Shown: piece by piece, positions 1 through 6,452 of the stretch
How positions within the stretch are numbered: position 1 is the stretch's first letter
Layout of the letters: each line of letters opens with the position of its first letter
Source: Blastocatellia bacterium
Lineage (GTDB): Bacteria > Acidobacteriota > Blastocatellia > UBA7656
DNA: 6,759 bases
Reading direction: 5' to 3'
Assembly (NCBI GenBank): GCA_022615215.1
Contig: JAKEHD010000370.1
Location: 1 to 6,759, forward strand
The notes under the pieces: model-generated
Database searches by the model: none
The model's input: the letters and a program-made list of their open reading frames with translations, nothing else
What the model was told of the DNA's origin: nothing
Program-made: the position numbers and the translations under genes

Positions 1-69
1 GGATGAAGGAAGAATCGATAGCTTCACTCTGGTTTTAATCCTTCATCCTTCCGCCTTCATCCTTACCGA
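1..69. repeat. Degenerate heptamer repeats with a 10-bp inverted pair
   Basis: Read on the plus strand, positions 35-69 form five consecutive 7-nt units: TTAATCC, TTCATCC, TTCCGCC, TTCATCC and TTACCGA. Two further units lie in the opposite orientation at 1-14 (GGATGAA, GGAAGAA). As a result 1-10 (GGATGAAGGA) is perfectly complementary to 39-48 (TCCTTCATCC), which could form a hairpin with a 28-nt loop. The tract is downstream of the kinase stop codon, so it would lie in that gene's 3' untranslated region. A hairpin here might end or stabilise the transcript, but there is no clean U-tract to call an intrinsic terminator. The pattern resembles the short tandemly repeated heptamers known from cyanobacteria and other large-genome bacteria. 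Confidence 0.7.
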
Positions 70-75
70 ATCGCT

Positions 76-96
76 TCCCTGCTCCCTGGCCCCTGC
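76..96. repeat. Three C-rich heptamers abutting the kinase stop codon
   Basis: Three 7-nt units run without gaps: TCCCTGC, TCCCTGG and CCCCTGC. They end exactly where the stop codon of the kinase gene begins at 97. On the coding (minus) strand they read GCAGGGG, CCAGGGA and GCAGGGA. This is nearly the same core as the GCAGGGGA/GCAGGGGT octamers on the other side of the same gene at 2642-2697. Confidence 0.6.
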
Positions 97-2571
97 TCAC
101 AGGTGTCGTTTCAGGTAGGTTGAATAGAGTTGACATCGCAGCCGCGCGTCCTCGGCAGTGTCGCCCGCAAGCACGCCCGCGCTTCGCAGGCGATAAAAAC
201 TCTCCGCATCGGGGCACGCGCGCCCCTCAAGCACGCCTCGCACGACATCGCACAGATTCTGGTCCCGGCTGAGAAGCAAAAGTATACGTCGGAGGTGGTC
301 GCCGAGCGGTCCTTCGTCGCGGTCTGCATGAGTTTCAAAGACAGAGAGAACGGTCTCCGTCGTCACTATTTCGTGCAGCGACCGCCGCACGAGATAAGGA
401 TGGCCGCCTACGAGCGCGTAAAATCTTGCCAGTTCCGCCGCCCGACGCAGAGGCGACCCGTAACGGCGATTCAGTTCTTCAACCTGTTCGATGGTGAAAT
501 CTTCGAGCGCGAGCCGCGTGCCGACGTTGAAAGGCGATTGATTGACATCTGTGATAAAAAGGTGCGCTTCGGTTGCGTAAGCTATGGCGAGCGTGAGTCG
601 GTGCCAGGGACCCGAAGGGTCGAGCGACCTTGCATTGTGCCACGAGCGAAAGAGTCCGAAGACCTCGCTCGCGTAATCGTAATTGAATAAGCGGTCGACT
701 TCGTCCATGCCCCAGACGACCGGAGCCGGAACCTTGCCCATCACTTCGCGGCGTATGTATCTTCCGAAATTCACGCTCGGCCCGCGTTCTGCATGCCACA
801 CTTCAGAGGGCGACACGTCGAGGTCTAGTTGATCGGCAATCAACTCTGCGAGTGTGAGAAAGAGTCGTTCGAGCGATTCGAAATGCAGGGCGTTGAGCGT
901 TTGAAAATCGGTCAGCACGACCCTGGCTCCCATGTCTCTGGCCTGTTGCAGCCCTCGCGCGAGCAGGGAAGTCTTTCCCATCTGCCGCGCCCCTTTGACA
1001 AGCACTATGCTGTCGCGCCTTGCAATCGCGGAACAGAATTCATCATCTGCCGGGCGAACTATGTAAAACTCGGAATCGAGCGGCACCGCCCCGCCGACAG
1101 GCTCAAGGTTCGGGTGCGCTCCTGAGTGCTGCGGAGGGAGAGGCGCTTGCAGGGAGGCGAGCAGTTGAGCCAAAACGACATGATCGTCCTCGGGGATTCT
1201 CCAAACGGCCTGCTGAAGCGGGTTGAGTATCCCGGCAATCGAATCAGGAAGCGGGGCGTCGAAATCTACCCTGACAGGAAGCAGTCGCGGACGGCCCGAT
1301 CTTTTGTGTGCGGCCTCGCTGGCTATCTGCACCTCGTGAGAGAGCATCTCGCTTGCGGCCGATACGGCCGATAGCAGCACTATGACCGCGTCCGAAGAAC
1401 GAATCTGTCGCTCAAGCTCTTTCGCCCACTCGATGCCTATGGGCAGATGCTTATCGATGAAGACTCGGTATCCGTTTTCGAGCAGGTGGCCCTCTATGAG
1501 TTTCAATAATCGCTCGTCAGGCTCCGCGCCGCGTTTATAAACCATTACGACCGTCCCTGCGAGCGAAGCCGAAGGCAGGAGGGATGACGGCAATGAGACG
1601 GTCTCACCGTCTGCGCGAGCGGACAGGAGAGCTTCGGCGAGCGTATCGCCGAAATCGCGCGCCTTGGCGAAGCGGTCTTCCGTATCGAAAGCGAGCGCCT
1701 TCAAAATGGCTCCCTGAGCCGATTCAGGCAGATCTGGGCGCACCTCGCGCGGCTTTATCTTCACGCCTTCGCGCTCAAGTTCGAGAAGCTGAAAAGGGGA
1801 TTCGGGATTGAAAGGCCGCCTCCCCGTAACCATTTCGTAAGCGACGACTCCGAGCGCGTAGATATCGCTTGAAGCCGTCGGTCTTCCGAGCAACTGTTCG
1901 GGAGCCATGTAGGCTATGGTCCCGGCCACCTGGGATATCTCCTTGTCCGAGCCGAAATGCGAATCCTTTACCGTCGCTATGCCGAAGTCTATGAGCTTGA
2001 CGTGCTCCTGACCTTCGCCGAGCGGTTGCAGCATGATGTTTGCGGGCTTGATGTCGCGGTGGAGTATCCCCTTTTCGTGAGCCGCGTTCAGCGCGTGGCC
2101 CGTCTGTCGTATGATATCGGCAACGCGCGCGAGCTCCATCCTTCCACTTTTTATCACCAAGCGGAGGTCTACGCCCTCGACGAATTGCATTACCAGAAAG
2201 GGCTTCTTGTCGGGCATCTCCCCTGTGTCAAGGACGCCTACGACTCCCGGATGGTCTATGCGCGCGAGGGCTTCCATCTCCTGCCGGAATTTCTGTTGAA
2301 GCCAGTTATAATGGTCCGACTCTTCGGGCTGTTCGAGTATGACTTTGATGACTACGGGTTTTGACAGCAATTTCTGATCGCGCGCAAGATAGACCGCGCC
2401 TATGCCTCCGCTCCCTATCTTCCTATCGATAAGGTAACGGTCATTGAGCGTGAGACCTCGATAAGGATTCGAATCACGGAGACTTTCTTCGTCCGCAGTC
2501 GCAGGCGAAATCGTCTCACTGAGCGGCTCTGTCTCAGGGATCGCGTTGTCCGGGTCGACGGCTTTCGGCAT
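97..2571 (-). CDS. Ser/Thr protein kinase - TIR - AAA-like ATPase fusion protein
   Basis: This is an 824-residue soluble protein with no signal peptide or membrane segment. Residues about 46-315 are a Hanks-type kinase: glycine loop GSGGIG at 53-58, lysine K76 in VVIK, probable helix-C glutamate E98, catalytic loop HRDIKPAN (D173, K175, N178), DFG at 195-197 and APE at 223-225. Residues about 338-471 are a TIR domain: an initial VVMVYKR strand, a WAKELERQI segment, VIVLLS, and E413 in SHEVQIA at the place of the catalytic glutamate of NAD-cleaving TIRs. Residues about 490-824 match the AAA-like (AAA_35-type) family: Walker A GARQMGKTS at 527-535, Walker B ending in DE (VVWGMDEVD), the SPFNVG and GGHPYLV signatures, and a winged-helix-like end closing on LYSTYL. 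The ATG at 2571 is chosen because GAGGG lies 6 nt upstream; two in-frame upstream ATGs (2610, 2640) lack this. Cell role is unknown; signalling or immune-like response is inferred. Confidence 0.93.
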   Translation of the reverse strand: MPKAVDPDNAIPETEPLSETISPATADEESLRDSNPYRGLTLNDRYLIDRKIGSGGIGAVYLARDQKLLSKPVVIKVILEQPEESDHYNWLQQKFRQEMEALARIDHPGVVGVLDTGEMPDKKPFLVMQFVEGVDLRLVIKSGRMELARVADIIRQTGHALNAAHEKGILHRDIKPANIMLQPLGEGQEHVKLIDFGIATVKDSHFGSDKEISQVAGTIAYMAPEQLLGRPTASSDIYALGVVAYEMVTGRRPFNPESPFQLLELEREGVKIKPREVRPDLPESAQGAILKALAFDTEDRFAKARDFGDTLAEALLSARADGETVSLPSSLLPSASLAGTVVMVYKRGAEPDERLLKLIEGHLLENGYRVFIDKHLPIGIEWAKELERQIRSSDAVIVLLSAVSAASEMLSHEVQIASEAAHKRSGRPRLLPVRVDFDAPLPDSIAGILNPLQQAVWRIPEDDHVVLAQLLASLQAPLPPQHSGAHPNLEPVGGAVPLDSEFYIVRPADDEFCSAIARRDSIVLVKGARQMGKTSLLARGLQQARDMGARVVLTDFQTLNALHFESLERLFLTLAELIADQLDLDVSPSEVWHAERGPSVNFGRYIRREVMGKVPAPVVWGMDEVDRLFNYDYASEVFGLFRSWHNARSLDPSGPWHRLTLAIAYATEAHLFITDVNQSPFNVGTRLALEDFTIEQVEELNRRYGSPLRRAAELARFYALVGGHPYLVRRSLHEIVTTETVLSVFETHADRDEGPLGDHLRRILLLLSRDQNLCDVVRGVLEGRACPDAESFYRLRSAGVLAGDTAEDARLRCQLYSTYLKRHL

Positions 2572-2577
2572 AAGAAT

Positions 2578-2582
2578 CCCTC
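2578..2582 (-). promoter_or_regulatory. Ribosome binding site that sets the kinase start
   Basis: On the minus strand GAGGG is followed by six bases (ATTCTT) and then ATG at 2571. The two in-frame ATGs further upstream, at 2610 and 2640, have no comparable purine-rich site. The latter is preceded by octamer repeat DNA whose AGGGG tracts could mimic one. Choosing 2571 removes 23 residues with no domain content. Confidence 0.65.
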
Positions 2583-2600
2583 GATGCGCACTAGCCTCAG

Positions 2601-2629
2601 ATTGTATCATTAAGCGATAATCGAATAAA
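2601..2629 (-). promoter_or_regulatory. Candidate sigma-70-like promoter for the kinase gene
   Basis: On the minus strand TTTATT (2624-2629) and TACAAT (2601-2606) are separated by exactly 17 nt. TACAAT differs from the consensus -10 by one base; the -35 matches at only three of six. Transcription from it would start near 2594, giving a leader of roughly 20 nt that still contains the GAGGG site. This would also exclude both upstream ATGs. A small dyad, CGATAATCG at 2615-2623, lies in the spacer. This is a by-eye prediction only. Confidence 0.35.
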
Positions 2630-2641
2630 GCATGGCCCATG

Positions 2642-2697
2642 GCAGGGGAGCAGGGGAGCAGGGGTGCAAGGGTGCAGGGGTGCAGGGGTGCAGGGGA
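2642..2697. repeat. Seven tandem G-rich octamers
   Basis: Seven contiguous 8-nt units fill this stretch: GCAGGGGA, GCAGGGGA, GCAGGGGT, GCAAGGGT, GCAGGGGT, GCAGGGGT and GCAGGGGA. Only one unit has an internal change (A for G at its fourth base). The array sits between the divergent kinase and TPR genes, upstream of the candidate kinase promoter. One strand carries seven G-runs at regular 8-nt spacing, so it could form a G-quadruplex. Copy number may vary by slipped-strand replication. Confidence 0.9.
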
Positions 2698-2702
2698 GAT
2701 GT

Positions 2703-2744
2703 TGATAGCTGATAGCTGATAGCTGACGGCTGATAGCTGACGGC
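2703..2744. repeat. Six tandem TGATAGC/TGACGGC heptamers
   Basis: Six contiguous 7-nt units: TGATAGC three times, TGACGGC, TGATAGC and TGACGGC, followed by a decayed unit (CGATATG). The array begins 5 nt after the octamer array and ends 10 nt before the TPR gene's ribosome binding site. It would therefore lie in that gene's leader or core promoter. The unit resembles the short tandem heptamers common in intergenic DNA of cyanobacteria and some Acidobacteriota; that comparison is from memory. Confidence 0.9.
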
Positions 2745-2765
2745 CGATATGAATGGAGGTTCATT

Positions 2766-3995
2766 ATGCGTCTTCATGTGCTCTCGATAATTTTGATGAT
2801 ATGTTTGCTGGCAGCACAGTCTGCGCCTGCGGGCATCGGTCATCAGGATGATGCGGCGGATAGATCGAAAGACATCGCCGCGCAGGTCGAGCGCCTTGTG
2901 CGCGAAGGCGACAGGGCGCATTTCAACCTTGATTACCCGGCGGCCAGAGATCGCTATCAGCAGATCATTCAAATAGCGCCCGATCACCCGGCAGGATATT
3001 ATCGGCTTGCGAACGACCTGTGGATTGAAACCCTCAACAAAAGTCGGCGGCTGTCATCATCGCTCTACTCTAACGATTCGTTCTACGCCGAGACCGATGG
3101 GCCGGATGAGTTCGACCCCAAACGCGACCGTGAATTCAAGGAGCTTACCGAGAAGGCGCTCGAACGGGCCAGGGCGATGGTGAAGCAAAACCCTGAGCAG
3201 CCCGAATGGCTTTATTATCAAGGCGCGGTCCATGGATTGCGCGCGGCCTACACAATAACGGTCAAACGAAGTTTCAGGCAGGCGCTCGGAGACGGGGACG
3301 ACTCGGTGAAGTTCCAGAGAAAGGTTGTCGAGATGGATAAGGACTTCGTCGACGCTTATCTGACGATAGGAATATATGAGTATGGCGTGGGGAGCCTGGC
3401 GAAGTGGAAGAAGTTTTTCGCCTGGATCATCGGGAGGAAAGGCTCGAAGAAAGACGGCATCTCTCACATCGAGAAGGTCGCAAGAGAGGGCCGACTGGCT
3501 CGCGATGATGCGAGGGTGTTGCTTATAGCGATCTACAGCCGCGAGGATCAGGCCGAGCGCGCGCTCGAAGTCATAAGCGATCTCGTCAACAAATATCCGC
3601 GCAATTACCTGCTCGGAATCGAGCGCGCGGTGATGCTCTATCGCCTGGGGCGTGGAGAAGAGGGCGAGCGGGCTTTCAAGGGAATGCTTGCGGACGCCGA
3701 AATCGCAGAGGACGCATCCGATACGGTGAATTATCAATGGGCCGAAGCCTTGCAGCTCGTGCGCAATTATACGGGAGCGATAGAGAGATACCGCGCGGCG
3801 ATCGAGTGGCAGAAATCCGACCCTGGACTTGTGACGCTCGCGCACCTGCATCTGGGGCAGGCGCTCGATGCGCTCGGAAAGCGCGACGAGGCCCGCAAGA
3901 ATTACCGCGAGGTGCTCGCGCGCGATAACATTTACGATTCACACAAGCTTGCGAAACAGTTCACGGCGAAGCCTTATGTCCCGCCGCGAAAGTAA
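2766..3995 (+). CDS. Exported tetratricopeptide-repeat protein
   Basis: This is a 409-residue protein. The start is well supported: GGAGGT at 2755-2760 lies 5 nt before the ATG. The N-terminus is a Sec-type signal peptide, with MRLH, then a hydrophobic stretch over residues 5-17, and a likely cut after A20 or A22 (APA-G). The rest is mainly paired helices of TPR type. Clear units are at about 45-80 (YPAARDRYQQIIQIAPDHP), 128-160, 185-208 (FVDAYLTIGIYEYG), 263-296 (AERALEVISDLVNKYP), 325-350 (NYTGAIERYRAAIE) and 356-389 (LGQALDALGKRDEARKNY). The middle part, around KWKKFFAWIIGRKGSKKDGISHIEKVA, recalls the Iml2/TTC39-like TPR arrangement, a weak resemblance. No catalytic motif is seen, so a periplasmic scaffold or binding role is likely. 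It is divergent from the kinase gene and convergent with the hydrolase gene. Confidence 0.92.
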   Translation: MRLHVLSIILMICLLAAQSAPAGIGHQDDAADRSKDIAAQVERLVREGDRAHFNLDYPAARDRYQQIIQIAPDHPAGYYRLANDLWIETLNKSRRLSSSLYSNDSFYAETDGPDEFDPKRDREFKELTEKALERARAMVKQNPEQPEWLYYQGAVHGLRAAYTITVKRSFRQALGDGDDSVKFQRKVVEMDKDFVDAYLTIGIYEYGVGSLAKWKKFFAWIIGRKGSKKDGISHIEKVAREGRLARDDARVLLIAIYSREDQAERALEVISDLVNKYPRNYLLGIERAVMLYRLGRGEEGERAFKGMLADAEIAEDASDTVNYQWAEALQLVRNYTGAIERYRAAIEWQKSDPGLVTLAHLHLGQALDALGKRDEARKNYREVLARDNIYDSHKLAKQFTAKPYVPPRK

Positions 3996-4001
3996 TCCGT
4001 C

Positions 4002-5330
4002 TCAATTCTGTTTCTGCCCGTTCGCTGAAGAAGACAGCGAAGCGAGGACTCTTTGAACAAGGCCGTCTACTTCTCTCCGTTCCAGCCATCGCGCCACGAT
4101 CACTAGATCGTTTTCCGCGTCGACATAGATCATATTCGTCCCGTTGCCCATGTGCGCGAAGGAGGAAGCGGGCGCGCTCGGAATGAACTTGCGCTCCGTG
4201 TTGAGGAACCAGTTCATGAATCCATAAGTGGGCTGCGGTCCTGTGGGCGTGAGCGCCATACGGGTCCACTCTTCTGAAAAAATCTGTTCGTCCTTCCATT
4301 TGCCCCTGCGAAGAGTGAGATAACCGAATCGCGCCATGTCGCGCGCATTGATGAACATCCCGCCGCCCCAGTGGCCGCCTCCGCTCGCAGATTGCACCGC
4401 CGCTCCATCGATCAGCACCCATGAATTTTCATAGCCGTACCATCGCCACGTAGGAGAAGCGCCTATCGGGTCCATAACGTATTCCCTCAACACCTGAGGC
4501 AGAGGCCGCCGCCATACGCTCGTCGCCGCAAGCGCGAGGACGTTCACACGAACATCATTGTATTTATAAGCGGTGCCGGGTTCGTTGCGTTTGCGCGTGA
4601 GCCATTCTTCGGGATTGCGACCCGGACGGTCGGCCCAATCGGGTTTGCCCCAGAGAGTCCCCTCCCAATCGCTCGTCTGCCTGAGCAGGTGTTCCCAGGT
4701 GATCTTTCGATTATGCTCGGTTTCAAATGGCTGCAAGAGTTTCGATTCTCCGAGTCGCTCGGCTGAATTTATTGCCGCGCTCTGATCGATCACGACCACA
4801 GGCGCTACATAGTCGCGCACACGGTCCTGAAGGCTGCGAATCATCCCGCGATCGAAGGCCAGCGCGACCGTAGTCGAAAGGAAACTCTTCGTCACGCTGA
4901 AGGTCATATCCACGCGATGAGGGTCGCCCCACTCGGCCACTATGTAGCCATGTCGAAGTACGATCCCGGTCGCATCTCCGCGCTCTTTGAAAGGGCCTAC
5001 CGCTCCGCCGAAGGGTTCGCGCCCGAAGCTCTGATAGTGAGCCATTTCGAGATTGCGCGGCGACTTCGACTCTTTTTCACGGGCGAAGTCTATCGCCTCT
5101 TCGAGCCGGGCCGCATCCATTCCAACTTGATCGGGCGTCCTGCGTTCCCAACTCTCGCCCGATTCGGGATAATAGACCTGCTTCTGATTTGCAGCCGCGT
5201 TGCTTTGCGCGAATGTTTTCGAGAAGCCCGCTCCGAGAGGCGCTGCCATCAGAGCCGCGAGCATCACAGCCGTTATTATCAGAGTGAATGCTTTGCCGTT
5301 GATCGTCCGTGGTGAAGGGTTTTTATTCAT
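4002..5330 (-). CDS. Exported serine hydrolase, class C beta-lactamase/esterase family
   Basis: This is a 442-residue protein starting at an ATG with AGGAG 6 nt upstream. Residues 14-33 are hydrophobic, with a probable signal-peptidase site near TFA-Q (41/42), so it acts outside the cytoplasm. The beta-lactamase-fold motifs are in order. The nucleophile motif SVTK is at 145-148, in DMTFSVTKSF. The second motif is in YKYNDVRVN, with Y257 as probable base; it reads Y-N-D where many relatives have Y-S-N. The third motif region is HMGNG at 393-397, standing for KTG/HxG. The glycine-rich SASGGGHWGGGMFINARDM (314-332) is typical of the esterase and peptidase-like branch. Its length suits that branch rather than true AmpC. 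The substrate is unknown (peptide, amide or ester). The end is 6 bp from the convergent TPR gene. A 70-bp gap separates it from the low-GC pair upstream on the same strand, so read-through is possible. Confidence 0.93.
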   Translation of the reverse strand: MNKNPSPRTINGKAFTLIITAVMLAALMAAPLGAGFSKTFAQSNAAANQKQVYYPESGESWERRTPDQVGMDAARLEEAIDFAREKESKSPRNLEMAHYQSFGREPFGGAVGPFKERGDATGIVLRHGYIVAEWGDPHRVDMTFSVTKSFLSTTVALAFDRGMIRSLQDRVRDYVAPVVVIDQSAAINSAERLGESKLLQPFETEHNRKITWEHLLRQTSDWEGTLWGKPDWADRPGRNPEEWLTRKRNEPGTAYKYNDVRVNVLALAATSVWRRPLPQVLREYVMDPIGASPTWRWYGYENSWVLIDGAAVQSASGGGHWGGGMFINARDMARFGYLTLRRGKWKDEQIFSEEWTRMALTPTGPQPTYGFMNWFLNTERKFIPSAPASSFAHMGNGTNMIYVDAENDLVIVARWLERREVDGLVQRVLASLSSSANGQKQN

Positions 5331-5351
5331 AGTCGACTCCTATGCTTTATA
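5299..5351 (-). repeat. Hydrolase leader and start, copy 1 of a degenerate direct repeat
   Basis: This stretch covers the first codons of the serine hydrolase (MNKNPSPRTIN) and its leader. On the minus strand the leader reads TATAAAGCATAGGAG. It is matched at 6502-6558 by TATAAAAGCAGAGGAG followed by a start and codons for MNKKDSPRATIS. The two copies have the same orientation and flank the low-GC gene pair. Confidence 0.65.
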
Positions 5352-5400
5352 GGTTTTGTACTCTGATGCCTGATTGAACCGGTTTGCGCAGAGATGGAAA

Positions 5401-5817
5401 TTAATTGCTCTCTCTTCTCTCGCTGAAGTTCGACTCTAACTTTCTCAATTCATCCAGGATATTCGTTGTGGTTTCAGAGTACTTATAAACCTGGCTCTGG
5501 ACCAGATCAAATAATTCAGAAGGGTCGATACTGAATACCTCAACTGGATCTTCCAAAATTACTTCGTCAGTTACTTCGCCGCTATCGTCAGAAGCAATTG
5601 CAATTGGGAGACCATCCTGATTATAGATTTTTAGCACGGTAAGCGGCGGCAGATAGTCATAGGATTTCTCAATGATCACACTTGATCGGGAGAAGCTTAA
5701 CGTATATTCATATCCTTTGGCCTTGTCAAACCCACCAGTCTTCTTCCATTTGACCCTGCCAGCCTTTGTCAGGTCTAACAGGCGATTGTATATTTCCTGC
5801 ATTTCCTGTTCAGTCAT
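5401..5817 (-). CDS. Small soluble protein of unknown function
   Basis: This is a 138-residue protein, not recognised by name. It starts with ATG inside the stop of the upstream gene (ATGA overlap), so the two are probably translated together. GGTGA lies 6 nt before the start. There is no signal peptide or membrane segment. The visible layout is an N-terminal helix (MTEQEMQEIYNRLLDLTKAG), then a tryptophan in RVKWKK (W24). A beta-rich middle follows (37-75: YEYTLSF, SVIIEKS, TVLKIYN, PIAIAS), then an acidic linker and a C-terminal helix from about 99 to 131. This helix-strand-helix plan, with an early G-x-hydrophobic-x-W element and a late helix ending DEL, looks like small uncharacterised proteins seen widely beside accessory genes; that comparison is from memory. 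GC is about 43% in a sampled line, well below the flanking genes, suggesting later acquisition. Confidence 0.82.
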   Translation of the reverse strand: MTEQEMQEIYNRLLDLTKAGRVKWKKTGGFDKAKGYEYTLSFSRSSVIIEKSYDYLPPLTVLKIYNQDGLPIAIASDDSGEVTDEVILEDPVEVFSIDPSELFDLVQSQVYKYSETTTNILDELRKLESNFSERRESN

Positions 5818-6356
5818 TTTGGTTCACCAATCCTGTTTTTTAGATCGATCAAAATCGGCTGAAGGAGATCGATCTGCTCCGAGATAACTCGATTGAAACT
5901 AGCCATACCTTTCAGTGGCTGCTGAGAAGTGACGCTTCTGTCTATTGATTTTTCAATCTTTCTCAAGGCCACCACACTCTCCTGTATTTCGCTTTTAGCC
6001 TCCTCGCTGATTTCCATCGAAGATGATCGTATAGTATTTAACAGCCATATCAATATCGCAATTTTATCCGGTACCGGCCCAAAATTCGAGTGGCGTATGA
6101 ATGATTTTATATCGTCCATCAGCGAAAGCGCTTTTTCGAAATCGATCACATTCGAGATAAGACCTATCTCTCTGCGAAACTTCTCGACTTCGTCTCTGGC
6201 TTGAAGGGATGCTTCCTTCGAAGCCCTGGCTTCTTCCGCCGAGTTGAGAGCCGCTTTTCGAGCCTGACGAACGGAGATTATCGCCAAGGGTATGCCGATC
6301 AGACTCGCAATGGAGCCAAGCAGGGAAATTAATGATAAGAAATTGATTTCCGCCAT
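5814..6356 (-). CDS. Membrane-anchored coiled-coil protein of unknown function
   Basis: This is a 180-residue protein, not recognised by name. The ATG at 6356 is chosen because GAGG lies 8 nt upstream; an in-frame GTG at 6383 would add nine residues but lacks a site. Residues 6-28 (FLSLISLLGSIASLIGIPLA and onward) form one membrane segment, with basic residues following (R30, R33, K34). The bulk is therefore predicted to be cytoplasmic. Residues about 29-65 are rich in Ala, Glu, Lys and Arg and are likely a coiled coil. The remainder is helical: 68-90, 97-113, 115-142 and 152-176. There is no enzymatic motif. It is the first gene of a two-gene unit, overlapping the next by 4 nt, and shares its low GC. 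A membrane tether paired with a small soluble protein fits several accessory systems, but nothing here proves one. Confidence 0.82.
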   Translation of the reverse strand: MAEINFLSLISLLGSIASLIGIPLAIISVRQARKAALNSAEEARASKEASLQARDEVEKFRREIGLISNVIDFEKALSLMDDIKSFIRHSNFGPVPDKIAILIWLLNTIRSSSMEISEEAKSEIQESVVALRKIEKSIDRSVTSQQPLKGMASFNRVISEQIDLLQPILIDLKNRIGEPK

Positions 6357-6452
6357 CCATCTTGCCTCAAACTCAACGCCCACAAAGTTTTATAGAGGTT
6401 GCGAATCATTATCAAGCGAAGTGTGGAATCGCTTCTTAACGGCGGCTCAATG

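Noticed and set aside
130..690. A 186-codon plus-strand frame opposite the ATPase module.
   Set aside because: Its product has no family features and overlaps a well-supported AAA-like domain on the other strand.
2572..2640. Upstream in-frame starts for the kinase gene at 2640 and 2610.
   Set aside because: They lack a good ribosome site, add 23 residues outside any domain, and would sit upstream of the best candidate transcription start.
2642..2744. A CRISPR array in the divergent intergenic region.
   Set aside because: The units are 7-8 nt long and directly abutting with no spacers, so this is simple tandem repetition.
3057..3851. A 264-codon open frame on the minus strand, opposite the TPR gene.
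   Set aside because: It has no ribosome site or recognisable domain, and lies wholly inside a clear TPR gene with signal peptide and strong start. GC-rich codon use on the real strand keeps the opposite frame open.
4002..5330. An antibiotic-resistance beta-lactamase.
   Set aside because: The motif variants (Y-N-D, HMGNG) and the glycine-rich HWGGG segment fit the wider esterase/peptidase-like branch; resistance cannot be claimed from the fold alone.
5346..5351. TATAAA upstream of the hydrolase as a -10 box.
   Set aside because: It is only 3 nt from the ribosome site and no -35 lies at 16-18 nt. A start there would cut into the leader, so it is better seen as part of the duplicated leader.
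6357..6383. GTG start at 6383 for the membrane coiled-coil gene.
   Set aside because: The bases before it show no ribosome site, while the ATG at 6356 has GAGG at 8 nt and gives a normal N-terminal membrane segment.
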